DNA from: Adiantum capillus-veneris
Taxonomy: Eukaryota > Streptophyta > Polypodiopsida > Polypodiales > Pteridaceae
Length of the DNA: 64,000 bases
NCBI GenBank assembly: GCA_014529385.2
Contig: CM043971.1
Span: 83,714,340-83,778,339 of the forward strand
Reading direction: 5' to 3'
Shown here: positions 44,867 to 55,129 of the stretch, in pieces
Position numbering within the stretch: position 1 is the stretch's first letter
Layout of the letters: each line of letters starts with the position of its first letter
The notes under the pieces: generated by a model
Database searches by the model: none
What the model saw: only the letters and a program-made list of their open reading frames with translations
Told to the model about the DNA's origin: nothing
Position numbers and translations under genes: made by a program

Positions 44867-46395
44867 ACCTGTTGGAACAAAAGAAGCAGATAAAACCTAT
44901 AAAGCTCAAGGGGATAAAACCAGAAGATATGGACGAAGATGAATGGAGCGAAATGGATGAATTGGCACTTTCTACCATTATGCTGACTTTGGCAGAAAGC
45001 GTTTACTTCAATGTAGCAGACGAGATGTCGGCTTATCAAGCATGGTTAAAGTTGAGTGATCTTTATGAGAAGCAGAGTGCAGCTTCACAGGTATACTGGC
45101 TTAAGAAGCTTGTTGACTTGAAGATGAAAGAAGGGACACCTATGTCCAATCATCTGAATGAATTCAACACCATCTATAGTCAGTTGTCAGCTCAAGGTGT
45201 GAAGTTTGATGAACCTGTTAGAGCTATGTTCCTGTTGATCACATTGCCGGAAAGTTGGGACACTTTTCGCACAGCTTTGAGTAATTCTGCACCTCCAGAT
45301 GGTTTGAACATAGTAGGTGTAGAAGGAAGTCTGCTTACTGAAGAAACCAATAGAAAGACAATGGACAAAGGCAAAGGAACAGCCTTAGTTTTCAGGGGAA
45401 GGACCAAAGAAAAGTACAAAGGTGGAAAGAGGAATCAGTCTCGTAGCAAGTCCCGCAGTGCTAAAGGCAAGAGTGACATAGAATGCTACCATTGTGGCAA
45501 GAAGGGTCACAAGAAAAGAGACTGCAGAGAATGGAAAGCAGAAAAAGGCAAAGAGAAAGCTGAAGACCATGGTGAGAAGAACAAGTCCTCAGTGAAGATT
45601 CAAGAAATAAATGTGACAAACACTGTTGCAGAGTATGACAATCTAGTGTCAGGAGACATCTACTTCTTGAAGAATACAATGGACTCAGCTCTTCTTACAG
45701 CATCTGATGGAAATGCACTGAGTGACTGGATAATAGACTCAGGGGCATCACTTCATGTGTCTCCAAACAAGGAGTGGTTTACTTCTTATGTGACCACTAA
45801 AGATCATGTTTGGCTAGGCAATGGGCAGACATGTGAGATCTTAGGTGTTGGAGATGTTCAATTGAAGTTTCAGAGTGGCTCTTCTTTCACGCTGAAGAAT
45901 GTGAGACATGTTCCCGCAATTACAAAGAGCTTGATCAGCACAGGTTTACTTGATGATGCTGGCTACGTCACCATTTTTGGACAGAACATGTGGAAGATAT
46001 CCAAGGGTTCTATGACAGTAGCACATGGAGTAAAGTCTGGAGGACTTTACATGATTTATGTATCAAATGTCTCTAAAAATGTAATCAATGTAACCGAGCA
46101 GCCGAACGTTTCTTTGTGGCATAGCCGGTTAGGACATATGTCCAAGAAGGGAATGGAAATCTTGTCTCGTTCTGGTTATTTTCCTGGCTTTTCATTTAAT
46201 GATTTTGAGTTCTGTGAACATTGTCTGTATGGTAAGCAAACACAGCAGCCACATAAGCATAGAAGCAGTAGAAGAGATACACAGTTGGCACTTGTTCATA
46301 GCGATTTGTGTGGACCTATGCCTAACCTATCTCTAGGGGGAGCTTCTTACTTTATGACATTTATAGATGATTACTCGAGGAAAGTATGGGTTTAG
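44782..46395 (+). CDS. Copia C gag-protease-integrase N-terminus
   Basis: A 537-codon frame. The gag capsid-like domain is about residues 10-190, zinc knuckle CYHCGKKGHKKRDC near 234, protease WIIDSGASLHVSPNKEWF near 316, pre-integrase block LWHSRLGHMSKKGMEIL near 450 with CEHCLYGK, and first integrase aspartate VHSDLCGPM near 510. It ends at a TAG (46393-46395) replacing the tyrosine codon seen in A and B after KVWV. Here the gag and protease are fused through a Trp codon, unlike A and B. Confidence 0.9.
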   Translation: MAGSQDTALYNIKKLDGTNFPLWKKQIWHLLEQKKQIKPIKLKGIKPEDMDEDEWSEMDELALSTIMLTLAESVYFNVADEMSAYQAWLKLSDLYEKQSAASQVYWLKKLVDLKMKEGTPMSNHLNEFNTIYSQLSAQGVKFDEPVRAMFLLITLPESWDTFRTALSNSAPPDGLNIVGVEGSLLTEETNRKTMDKGKGTALVFRGRTKEKYKGGKRNQSRSKSRSAKGKSDIECYHCGKKGHKKRDCREWKAEKGKEKAEDHGEKNKSSVKIQEINVTNTVAEYDNLVSGDIYFLKNTMDSALLTASDGNALSDWIIDSGASLHVSPNKEWFTSYVTTKDHVWLGNGQTCEILGVGDVQLKFQSGSSFTLKNVRHVPAITKSLISTGLLDDAGYVTIFGQNMWKISKGSMTVAHGVKSGGLYMIYVSNVSKNVINVTEQPNVSLWHSRLGHMSKKGMEILSRSGYFPGFSFNDFEFCEHCLYGKQTQQPHKHRSSRRDTQLALVHSDLCGPMPNLSLGGASYFMTFIDDYSRKVWV

Positions 46396-48735
46396 TTTCT
46401 CAAGCACAAGGATGAAGCGTTTAGTGTTTTCAAAACGTTTGTGACACGTGGAGAATCAGAGTGGCAAGAAGCTTAAATGCTTACGCACTGACAATGGTGG
46501 AGAGTATGTTTCAAAGGCCTTTCAGGACTTTTGTGAGTCAAAAGGTATAAAATGTGAACTTACGGCTCCTTACAATCCTCCTCAAAATGGTGTTGCTGAG
46601 AGGATGAATAGGACCATACAAGAGAAGGTCAGAAGTATGTTGTCTAATGCACAGCTGCCAAATGGGTTTTGGGCTGAAGCTGTATCAACAGCTGTTCATC
46701 TTGTAAATAGATCTCCTAGCAAGGTTTTGAAGAAGGATTCAGTGCCAGAGATGGTATGGTCAGGCAAAATGCCCTCATACAAACATCTCAGAGTCTTTGG
46801 CTGTGAGGCATATACTCACGTTCCAAAGGAATTTAGGAACAAACTTGAGCCAAAGAGTAGAAAGTGCATCTTTCTAGGCTATGGTAATTCTAGTGAGATG
46901 GGGTACAGACTTTGGGATCCCGAATCCGGAAAGGTTGTCCCCAGCAATGATGTTCACTTTAATGAATCCAAATATCATTCTAAACCAGAGAGGGTTGAGG
47001 AGATTAGAAGAGTTGTCTTCCAAGAAGATGGACCTGCACGTGCAAGACAAAATGTCAGGGCTCAAGAGGAGCAAGGATAGGATAGAGTGGAACCACAGGT
47101 TGTGGCTGAGCCTGAGCCACCTATTGTGCGTAGATCTGGACGTGTCACGTGACCTCCTGATAGGTTTGTTCCATCTATGAATTATGTCATGTTGACTGAT
47201 TGCAATGAGCCTTCATGTTACAAGGAAGCAGTGCAAATGAAGGACTCCGGGAATTGGCAATTGGCCATGCAGTCAGAGATGACAGCTCTGCATAAAAACC
47301 ACACATGGAAGCTAGTTAAATTACCACGGGGAAAAAAGGCTCTACCCTGTAAATGGGTTTACAGGTATAAGATCACCGCTCATGATAGTCAGCCAAAGTA
47401 CAAAGCAAGGCTTGTTGCCAAGGGCCTTAAGCAAGAACAAGGCATTGACTTTGATGAAGTCTTCTCTCCGGTGGTCAAGATAACTACATTGAAATGCTTT
47501 CTTGCATTGGTTGCCATATTAGATTTGGTGTTGCACCAAATGGATGTCAAGACAGCGTTCTTGCATGGTGATTTAGATGTGGAAATTTACATGCAGCAGC
47601 CAGAAGGGTTTGTTGAGAAAGGCAAGGAAGATTGGGTATGCCAGTTGTTAAAGAGTCTTTATGGCTTAAAACAATCACCGAGGGCATGGTACCATAAATT
47701 CCACAATTTTATGCTTTCTCAAGGCTACAAACGTAGTGAGTTCGATCACTCTCTATATACAAAGAAGGCTAAGGATGGCAGTTGGCTGATCCTTATTTTG
47801 TATGTGGATGACATGTTGATTGCTGGCAAGCACTTGGAAGAAATTTCAGCTTTGAAGTCAAAGATGGCAAAATCGTTTGACATGAAAGACATGGGTGAGG
47901 CAAGTCATATACTTGGTATGCGCATTGAGAGAGACAGATCAAAGAAGTTGATTTGGTTATCTCAAACAAAGTATATTGACAAGGTTTTGCAACGTTTCAA
48001 TATGGAGAAGGGAAAGGCACTGAGTGTTCCATTGCCACCATATGTGAAACTTAGCAAACAAGATTGTCCTGTGTCTGAGGAAGAACAGGCTGAAATGGAT
48101 AAGATTCCATATGGGTCTGCAGTGGGTAGTTTGATGTATGCAATGATTGCTACTCGCCCAGACATTGCATTTGCTGTGGGAGTAGTAAGTCGATACATGT
48201 CAAACCCAGGCAAGAAACATTGGGAGGCAGTGAAAGGAATATTGAGATATCTGAAAGCTACAAAGAGTATGCGTATATGCTATGGGAGTCAGGAGCTAAA
48301 GTGTAAAGGGTTTTACAGACTCAGATTATGCAGGTGACTTAGACAACCGAAGGTCTACGTCAGGGTATGTCTTTACATTGGCTGGTGGAGTAGTATCATG
48401 GCGTTCTAGATTACAAGATTGTGTTACTCAGTCTACTATAGAGGCTGAATATGTTGCAGCATCAGAGGCATGCAAAGAATCAATTTGGCTTAATCGACTA
48501 GTAACAGATTTGGGAATCAAAGAAGAGATGCGTGTGTTATATTGTGATAGTCAAAGTGCTATACAATTGGCTCGCAATCCAGTTTATCACTCAAAGACAA
48601 AGCATGTGGATGTGAAGTATCATTTCATCAGGGAAATGCTCGAGGATAAGCAACTTCAGCTTGTCAAAGTTCACACCACAGAAAATCCTGCTGATCTACT
48701 TACAAAAGGACTAGAGCTTTGCGCATTTTCGCAAG
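46396..48735 (+). pseudogene. Copia C integrase-RT-RNase H, broken
   Basis: Frames at 46448-47080 (integrase core TDNGGEYVSKAFQDF, PPQNGVAERMNRTIQEKV), 47177-48337 (RT with VKTAFLHGDLDVEIYMQQ and LILYVDDMLIAG) and 48378-48794 (RNase H with STIEAEYVAASEACKE, YCDSQSAIQLARN). Breaks are the 2-base deletion near 46448 shared with A, a TAG at 47078-47080, a stop near 47150, an extra base near 48300, and a 10-base deletion near 48713 that replaces the native C-terminus. Confidence 0.9.
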
Positions 48736-48842
48736 CAGTTAGGTGTAGGGTAGTACATCACTTCTCTACATCTCTTGTATATTATCTTGTATAGTAGCTT
48801 CTCTCACACTTAAAGTACCACATTGGACTTTAAGTGGGAGGT

Positions 48843-49034
48843 TGTTGGGGTATAAAGCCCAATGTGGTCACCCAGGTAAGTGGGCGGGCCGCCAGGTATG
48901 TACACATATTCTTTTGTAAAAACCTAATAAGAACTCACTATGCTCTACACATTACAGTAGAGCGAGTTCACCATATCGTCGTGCTCTTCTTCTCGCACTC
49001 TCTCTCGCGTCGCACTTCTGCTCGTACTCCTTCA
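48843..49034 (+). repeat. Copia C 3 prime LTR
   Basis: 192 bp, preceded by the purine tract AAGTGGGAGGT and followed by the duplication tatat. Confidence 0.93.
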
Positions 49035-49167
49035 TATATGACATGGTTTGGTGGAGATGTGCATGTTCTAGTCCCCAGTCTCTCAATTGGTATCAAAGTT
49101 CAAGGAGAAGGGTAGCCAAGGAGGAGGGAAAAAGCATTAAGAGACGTGGAAGGCTTGGGAGTGGACT

Positions 49168-49170
<3 letters not shown>
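49035..49170 (+). mobile_element. Remnant of older copia LTR and primer region
   Basis: Continues the LTR seen at 33851-33910 and reaches a primer-like site TGGTATCAAAGTTC at about 49088. A polypurine leader follows. Coding parts are not recognised. Confidence 0.6.

Positions 49171-49257
<87 letters not shown>
49171..49257 (+). repeat. Compound (CT)24(TA)19 microsatellite
   Basis: A CT array (49171-49219) passes directly into a TA array ending at 49257. Confidence 0.95.
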
Positions 49258-49259
<2 letters not shown>

Positions 49260-49673
49260 AGCTGCTAAACCGTGCTTGAAGAGCTCGTGGGAAACAGGGC
49301 TTGCATGGCGCGTTTTGACACAAAGCGGCGGGAACTGCCCCTTGCACACATAAGGGGACGAAGGTAAAGAGCACCATTCGATGACCTTGTTGGCTTGAAG
49401 GGAGTGTATGTTGTCCTCATCCATGTTCATTACTACACGGGCTCGCGAGAGGAGGCACAAGTAAGCCATTGGTCCTTGTTCTTCCCTTTGTCCTCTGGTG
49501 ATGTGTAGATGGCAAGCGCCATTGTTTCCCAGTTTTTTCACCTCAGATCCATGCATGGATATGCCAAGACACTCTGGATCCCCTCGCAATGATTAGTTAT
49601 CGGTTATCTTTAATATATATGAAAAGAATACTCTTTAAGTAGTATTTGACATCCATAGTTTGCTAACTATTTC
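49258..49673. other. Unassigned sequence
   Basis: A 110-codon open frame lies on the minus strand (49257-49589) but matches nothing I recognise. No element ends found before the LTR at 49674. Confidence 0.4.
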
Positions 49674-49849
49674 TGTTAGGTTTCATGCCCCATGGGCGGG
49701 CGCCCACTTACATTACATTCTTGCTTATATAAAAAATAAGGAGAGTGAGAAGGGTTCTTCTCACAAGCTCCACCACATCCTGTGTATGCTCCTCATCCCC
49801 TTCCCCTTCTCTCCTTCCCTCTCTTGCACTCTGCATCCTGCATCCATCA
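49674..49849 (+). repeat. Copia H 5 prime LTR
   Basis: 176 bp with TG...CA ends. It carries GGCGGGCGCCCACTTACATT, reminiscent of other copia LTRs here. The mate is missing, so limits rest on termini and primer site. Confidence 0.7.
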
Positions 49850-49910
49850 AGTGGTATCACAGCCTAGGTGGCATCCCCAGCATCTCTAGCTACCCCAATA
49901 GAGCGCGCGT

Positions 49911-49913
<3 letters not shown>

Positions 49914-49991
<78 letters not shown>
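49914..49991 (+). repeat. (CA)39 microsatellite
   Basis: Dinucleotide array in the leader of copia H, preceded by GCGCGCGTGCGC. Confidence 0.95.
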
Positions 49992-49992
<1 letters not shown>

Positions 49993-51348
49993 GGCTTGTT
50001 AGAGCTCATCAAATTCTGACAGTTCGATAGTCAACAAAGTCTGCAATTTTATTTTTTTTTAAGGTGACTCCCACAAGTGTTCATTACATGTGTGCAAGGG
50101 GCTGATACCACGAGCTTGAAAGATAGAGAGTGAGAGAGCTGTGAGAGAGATAGCAAAGCCAAGAAAAGATCAAAAGAGTGAGAGAGCTATGAGAGAGAAA
50201 GTTGTGAGAGAGAGTGCAAGCGTGTGTGAGAGAGAGAGAGCAGGGATTTACACTTTGACCTCGACACCTCGGCATTGGTGTTTTGCCGTCCCAACATCGG
50301 TTTTGACAACATGTTTGCGCCTCGGCATCGACTCTCGACGATTCCTTGACATCAACTCGATGACACTCTTTACGCCTATGGATTTCCGACATCTGACCCC
50401 GATGCCAGAATTCTCGCAGACAACCATCTTCCTGCGGATGGCTTTGCTTGCCACACGCATGGGTGAGGTGCCTCTATCATAAAGGAGTGACATCCGACAT
50501 CTGCACCTAGTACCTTTGGCGCTATTCGACTAGCACATTTTCGTCCGGCAATGAAAGTTGGCACATATCGACACCGACACGTAGATTATAGGCTTACAAG
50601 CACATCGCTTTCAGAGGTGATTTTCACAGTCATTTCGAGAGCAGTTTCTCTGCATACAGATGCATTGAAAGATGCATGTTTGTTTTAACACACCATTGTG
50701 CTATTGAGCTCTTTTGAGAGGAGATATCCCCACAAAGATACTTTTTACTGCACAGAGTAGTTCTTGGCGGCCTGTTTGAGCACAGTCACTCATGGCGTTG
50801 AGTTCCGGACACTACCTATTGTACTACGTGTGGAGCCATTTTCTGGCTATTTTGACAGTTTTCCCGGTCATTTCTAAGACTCGAACCTGAAGAGCCCTTT
50901 CTAAGACTGTGGTGAGTTATTTTGGGTCTGCTTTAGCCTTTGGAGGGCCGATAGCGTGAGGTTTTCTTTGAGCTGGGGTATTCTCAAATGTTGAAATACC
51001 TTCGGTGATACAGGTAGCTGGACTTCCCCTCTTACAATACCCTCGCCATAGGATATGTATATGGATGCTTTCTTATGCTTGACGACGTGTATGGCAATCC
51101 ATTGACAGTGACAGTGATAGATTTTTACATGCCTAGTTAGTGTAGGTGGCACATTCTATGCGTTTTTGAGTTGAGTTTTGACTCCTCATACAAAGGAGAC
51201 TCTGCCAGATTTTTTTCGTGAGTCGTGACTTTCATTGTTTGCACTTTTGAGCTTATTTCGGTTTTTGCTTCCGATACAAAGGTTACTGTACCCAAATTTC
51301 TACAGCTTCTCACCATAGTTTGGCACCTCTCAAACCCTCTTGTTAGAG
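49992..51348 (+). other. Leader of copia H
   Basis: About 1.36 kb from the CA array to the gag ATG. It holds a GAGAGAG-rich stretch (50125-50240) and two blocks also found in the A-D leaders: GAGCTGGGG...GGTGATACAGGT at about 50970-51015 and CAAAGGAGACTCTGCC at 51191-51206. Confidence 0.7.
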
Positions 51349-52175
51349 ATGGCTTCTTCTTCAAAAAAAGAGGAGTATTTCATCCACAAGTTTGATGGTA
51401 GAAATTTCACCATGTGGAAAGAGCGTATGAAGGATGTTTTGACTAACAAAGTTCTATCAGAACCGCTAAAAGAGTGTGCAGAGGATGATGGCTATATGCA
51501 AGCTCAGTGGGAGATTTTGGATGTGAAAACCATGGCTACGATACGTCTACACATAACCGAGTCAGTGTTTCTTCACTATCATAGGGAAGACGACAGCCAA
51601 GTCTCTATTGGATAGCTTATGTTCAACATGAGAGAGCAAAAGTGCATCCAACAAAGTTTTTTTAATGAAAAATCTTATGAAGCTCAACATGAAAGAAGGT
51701 AGCACAATTTTTGGACACTTAAATGAGTTCAACACTTTGTTCAGTCAGTTGACATCTCAGGGCTTTAGTGAGTTTGACGACAAACTCAAGTCTATTTTCC
51801 TCTACACAGTTCATGGGACATATTTTGCACAGCCACTAGCAATTCAACTCCGAATGGCAAGTTAGTGTTAAATGTTATTGATATCACAGATGTGTTGCTC
51901 ACTGAGGAGATTAGACGTCAATCTCTTGATGCGAGTGGACATGGTGATGCGTATGTCGCTACTAGCGATCATGACAAGCAAAGGCAGCGTGGTCGTAGCC
52001 ACGATCGTTCTCAAGATCATAGGTAAGGTAGTAGCAAGATTCGCGACAAAGACATGAGAAATGTTGAGTGTTACTACTGTCATAAAAGAAGACACTTGAA
52101 GAAAGATTGCCGCACAATACAACGTGATAAGCGCAAAGAGAAAGCAAAGTTAGACAACCTAAAAGCAGCGTGAAA
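51349..52175 (+). pseudogene. Copia H gag
   Basis: ATG at 51349 (MASSSKKEEYFIHKFDGRNF, then MWKERMKDVL) opens an 89-codon frame that shifts near 51612. The capsid-like part continues at 51665 (LMKLNMKEGSTIFGHLNEFN). A zinc knuckle CYYCHKRRHLKKDC lies near 52070 in a third frame. Several shifts make it non-functional. Confidence 0.8.
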
Positions 52176-53020
52176 ATTGAAGAAATTAATGTGGTTGAGT
52201 CTCAAGCCACTGAGACAGTTTCTGACGTGCCAAATGATGTGTTCATTTTTACATCCGATTTGAGTCCTGATGCATTGGTAACTCTTGATGAGTGTTATGC
52301 GCAGAATTGGATTGTGGACTCAGGTGCTAGCTATCATGTGACTCCACACAAGGAGTGGTTTTCTACATACATTGACACACATGGCATGGTGAAGCTAGGG
52401 ATTTCATATGAGCTTGATATATGCGATGTGGACAGCATCAAGTTTTCGATGCGTAATGGCACTCAGTTTATGTTGCATAATATCAAACATGTAGTTGGGG
52501 ACAATTAGATGATTTGGTTTACACTACCGTATTTCCTCATGGTTCTTGGATTATCAAGAAGGGAAATCTGGTCATGCTTAAAGGCCAGAAGTTTGGCTCA
52601 TTGTACTCACTTTATGTCTCTTCTGTAAAAGAAAATTCTATTTGTGTAGCCAAGTTGTAGTCTATAGAGTTGTGGCATAGCCGGCTAGGACATATGAGTC
52701 AAAAGGGAATGAAAGTCTTGCAGCGTTCTGGTTATATCCCTGTGTTAGATTACTCTAACTTCTCTTTATGTGGGCATTGCATCTATGGCAAACAGATTAG
52801 GTTGACATCAACGCCTTTGGACAAGGAGTTAGGGAGTCCTCTAGATCTTGTTCATAGCGACTTGTGCGAACCTATGCCAGTCAAGTCTCTAGGGGGAGCG
52901 CTATACTTCCTAGTGAAGTGACAATGGAGGGGAGTACATCTCCTCCGAGTTCAAGGACTTTTGCAATAAACGATGCATTAAAAGACAATTTACCACGCCT
53001 TACACACCCGCCAAAAACCA
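52170..53020 (+). pseudogene. Copia H protease and integrase remnant
   Basis: The protease block NWIVDSGASYHVTPHKEWF is at about 52306-52362. The pre-integrase LWHSRLGHMSQKGMKVL is near 52670 and CGHCIYGKQ near 52770, with HSDLCEPM at 52854. A deletion then jumps to the next core motif ([14 protein letters not shown], near 52920) and PAKNQ near 53010. Nothing of RT follows. Confidence 0.8.
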
Positions 53021-54140
53021 ATTGCATTTGGAGAGATGTCGTCTCTTTGCATCTACTGAAAACAACTCTCTCTTCTTGACTTGACCCTGTTGGTGGACAT
53101 ATCTTGCAATCAATCCACTTCTTGACACAACATTGTATCTGGGGAGACACCCTCGCTTCACATCAGTTGAAAACAGCCCAAAGCATATGTTATTGCATCT
53201 GGAGAGACACCCTCGCATCGCATCCACTAGAAAACGTCGAGAGCCCCTTGGCCCTACCCAAGTTAGCCATATCCTAAAATCAATGCATTCCAAGAGACGA
53301 CATCTTGGATAGGGATAGGAAGTTCCTCAAGCACTTTTGTGCTTTATGAAGTACACCACATTTGGCATGCATGTCGATCAAGGCAATGCAAAGCACGACG
53401 TTGCATTCACTGAAAACAGCCCAGAGCTCCTTGGCCCTGCCCAAGTTGGGGTATATCTTGCAATCACAGAGACGACATCACAAACAAGATGCTCCTTAAG
53501 CACCTTTTGTGCTTTATGAAGTGCACCACATTTGGTATACATATCGAAAAAGGCACTACCAAGCACACCATTTTCTATCAACAACCACTAACTAATAATA
53601 TCATCGTGAATTCTTTTGCCCATATCAGCATCTTGTGTAATGCCACATGCCTTCAAGGTGCAAGTGTACATGGTTGCATTTGGAGAGATGCCCTCTCTTT
53701 GCATCTACTAAAAATAGCTCTCTCTCTTCCTGACCTGTTCGTGGACATATCCTGCAATGGATGCACACCTTGAGACAATAAATCTCTCTTTCTGACCTGA
53801 CCCTGTTGGTGGACATATACTACAATCAATGCACACCTTGAGACAACATTGCATTTGGAGAGACACCCTCGCTACATCATCTGAAAACAACCCATAGTAT
53901 ATGTGATTGCATATGGAGAGACACCCTCCCTTCGCATCCGCTGAAAAATGCAAAGAGCTCCTTGGCCCTACCCAAGTTGAGCATATCCCGCAATCATTAC
54001 CTTCCAAGAAACGACATCCCGGACATGAGCTCCTCAAGCACTTTCTATGCTTTATAAAGTGCACCACATTTGGCATACATGTCGACCAAGGCAATAGCAC
54101 AACGTCGCATCCGTTAAAAACAACCCAGAGTTTCTTGCCC

Positions 54141-54425
54141 AAGTTGGGCATATCCCACAATCAATGCATTCCAAGACACAACATCCACGATAGAAAGCTC
54201 CTCAAGAACTTTTTGTGCTTTACAAAGTGTACCACATCTAGCATACATGTCAACCGAGGTAGTGGCAAGCACGACATTTTCCCACAAGTTGGGCATATCC
54301 CACAATCAATGCATTCCAAGACACAACATCCACGATAGAAAGCTCCTCAAGAACTTTTTGTGCTTTACAAAGTGTACCACATCTAGCATACATGTCAACC
54401 GAGGTAGTGGCAAGCACGACATTTT
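54141..54425 (+). repeat. Identical 145-bp tandem duplication inside the PPR array
   Basis: The 140-bp block starting AAGTTGGGCATATCCCACAA at 54141 and at 54286 shows no difference between copies that I can find. It covers roughly half a PPR cycle and is much younger than the surrounding decay. Confidence 0.93.
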
Positions 54426-55040
54426 CTTTCAACAACCCCTGACTAAAAATATCATCGTGAATTTTTTTTCCTATATCAACATCTTGTGTAATGCCACATG
54501 CCTTCAAGGTGCAAGCGTACGCGATTGCATTTGGAGAGATACCCTCTCTCTACATCTATCGAAAACATATCTCTTCCTAACAATCTGACCCTGCTGGACA
54601 TATCCTGCAATCAGTGTACTCCTTGAGACAACATTGCATCTAGAGAGATGCCCTCTCTTTACATCAGCTAAAAACAACCTAGAGTGTATGTGATTGCATC
54701 TGGAGAGACATCCTCACTTTGCATCTGTTGAAAATTTCCCAGAGCTCCTCCCTGCCCAAGTTGGGCATATCATGCAATTAGTGCATTCCAAGAGACGACA
54801 TCTTAGACAGGAAGCTCCTTAAGCACTATTTATGCTTTATGAAGTGCGCCACATTTGGTATACATGTCAACCAAGTTAGTGCCAAGCACAACATTTTCTT
54901 TCAACAACTCCTAACTAACCATATCATCTTAAATTTTTTTGCCCATATCAACATATCTTGTGCAATTCCGCATGCCTTCAAGGTGCAAGTGTACGTGATT
55001 GCATTTGGTGAGATCCTCTCTCTTTGCATTTGCTGAAAAT

Positions 55041-55042
<2 letters not shown>

Positions 55043-55126
<84 letters not shown>
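55043..55126 (+). repeat. (CT)42 microsatellite in the PPR array
   Basis: An uninterrupted CT array. Neighbouring units have only short CTCTCTCT at the same place after GAAAATAGCT, so it looks like local expansion at a repeat-unit position. Confidence 0.95.

Positions 55127-55129
<3 letters not shown>

Larger units (their letters stand above)
34002..49034 (+). mobile_element. Copia element C, with element F nested in its leader
   Basis: Plus-strand Ty1/copia element of the same family as A, B and D. The 5 prime LTR is 34002-34201, primer site 34204-34215, purine tract near 48832-48842 and 3 prime LTR 48843-49034. A perfect duplication tatat flanks it (33997-34001 and 49035-49039). Its leader is interrupted at 35196-44041 by the Ty3-type element F. 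Without F it would be about 6.2 kb. The start of gag is triplicated. Pol carries a TAG in the integrase, a 2-base deletion shared with A, a second TAG, a shift before RNase H and a 10-base deletion at the end. Confidence 0.93.
49674..53020 (+). mobile_element. Copia element H (second family), 3 prime truncated
   Basis: The LTR at 49674-49849 begins TGTTAGGTTTCATGCC and ends ATCCATCA. The primer site TGGTATCACAGC is at 49852-49863, with one mismatch to the iMet motif. A long leader holds a (CA)39 array. Gag, protease and integrase pieces follow to about 53015, where the sequence changes abruptly into PPR repeats. RT, RNase H and the 3 prime LTR are absent. Its leader shares conserved blocks with the A-D family, so the families are related. 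Confidence 0.8.

Noticed and set aside
49257-49589. 110-codon minus-strand frame as a gene
   Set aside because: No recognised homology, next to a microsatellite, no start context or neighbours supporting expression.
54141-54425. CRISPR-like or satellite array
   Set aside because: Eukaryotic context, two copies only, no spacers.
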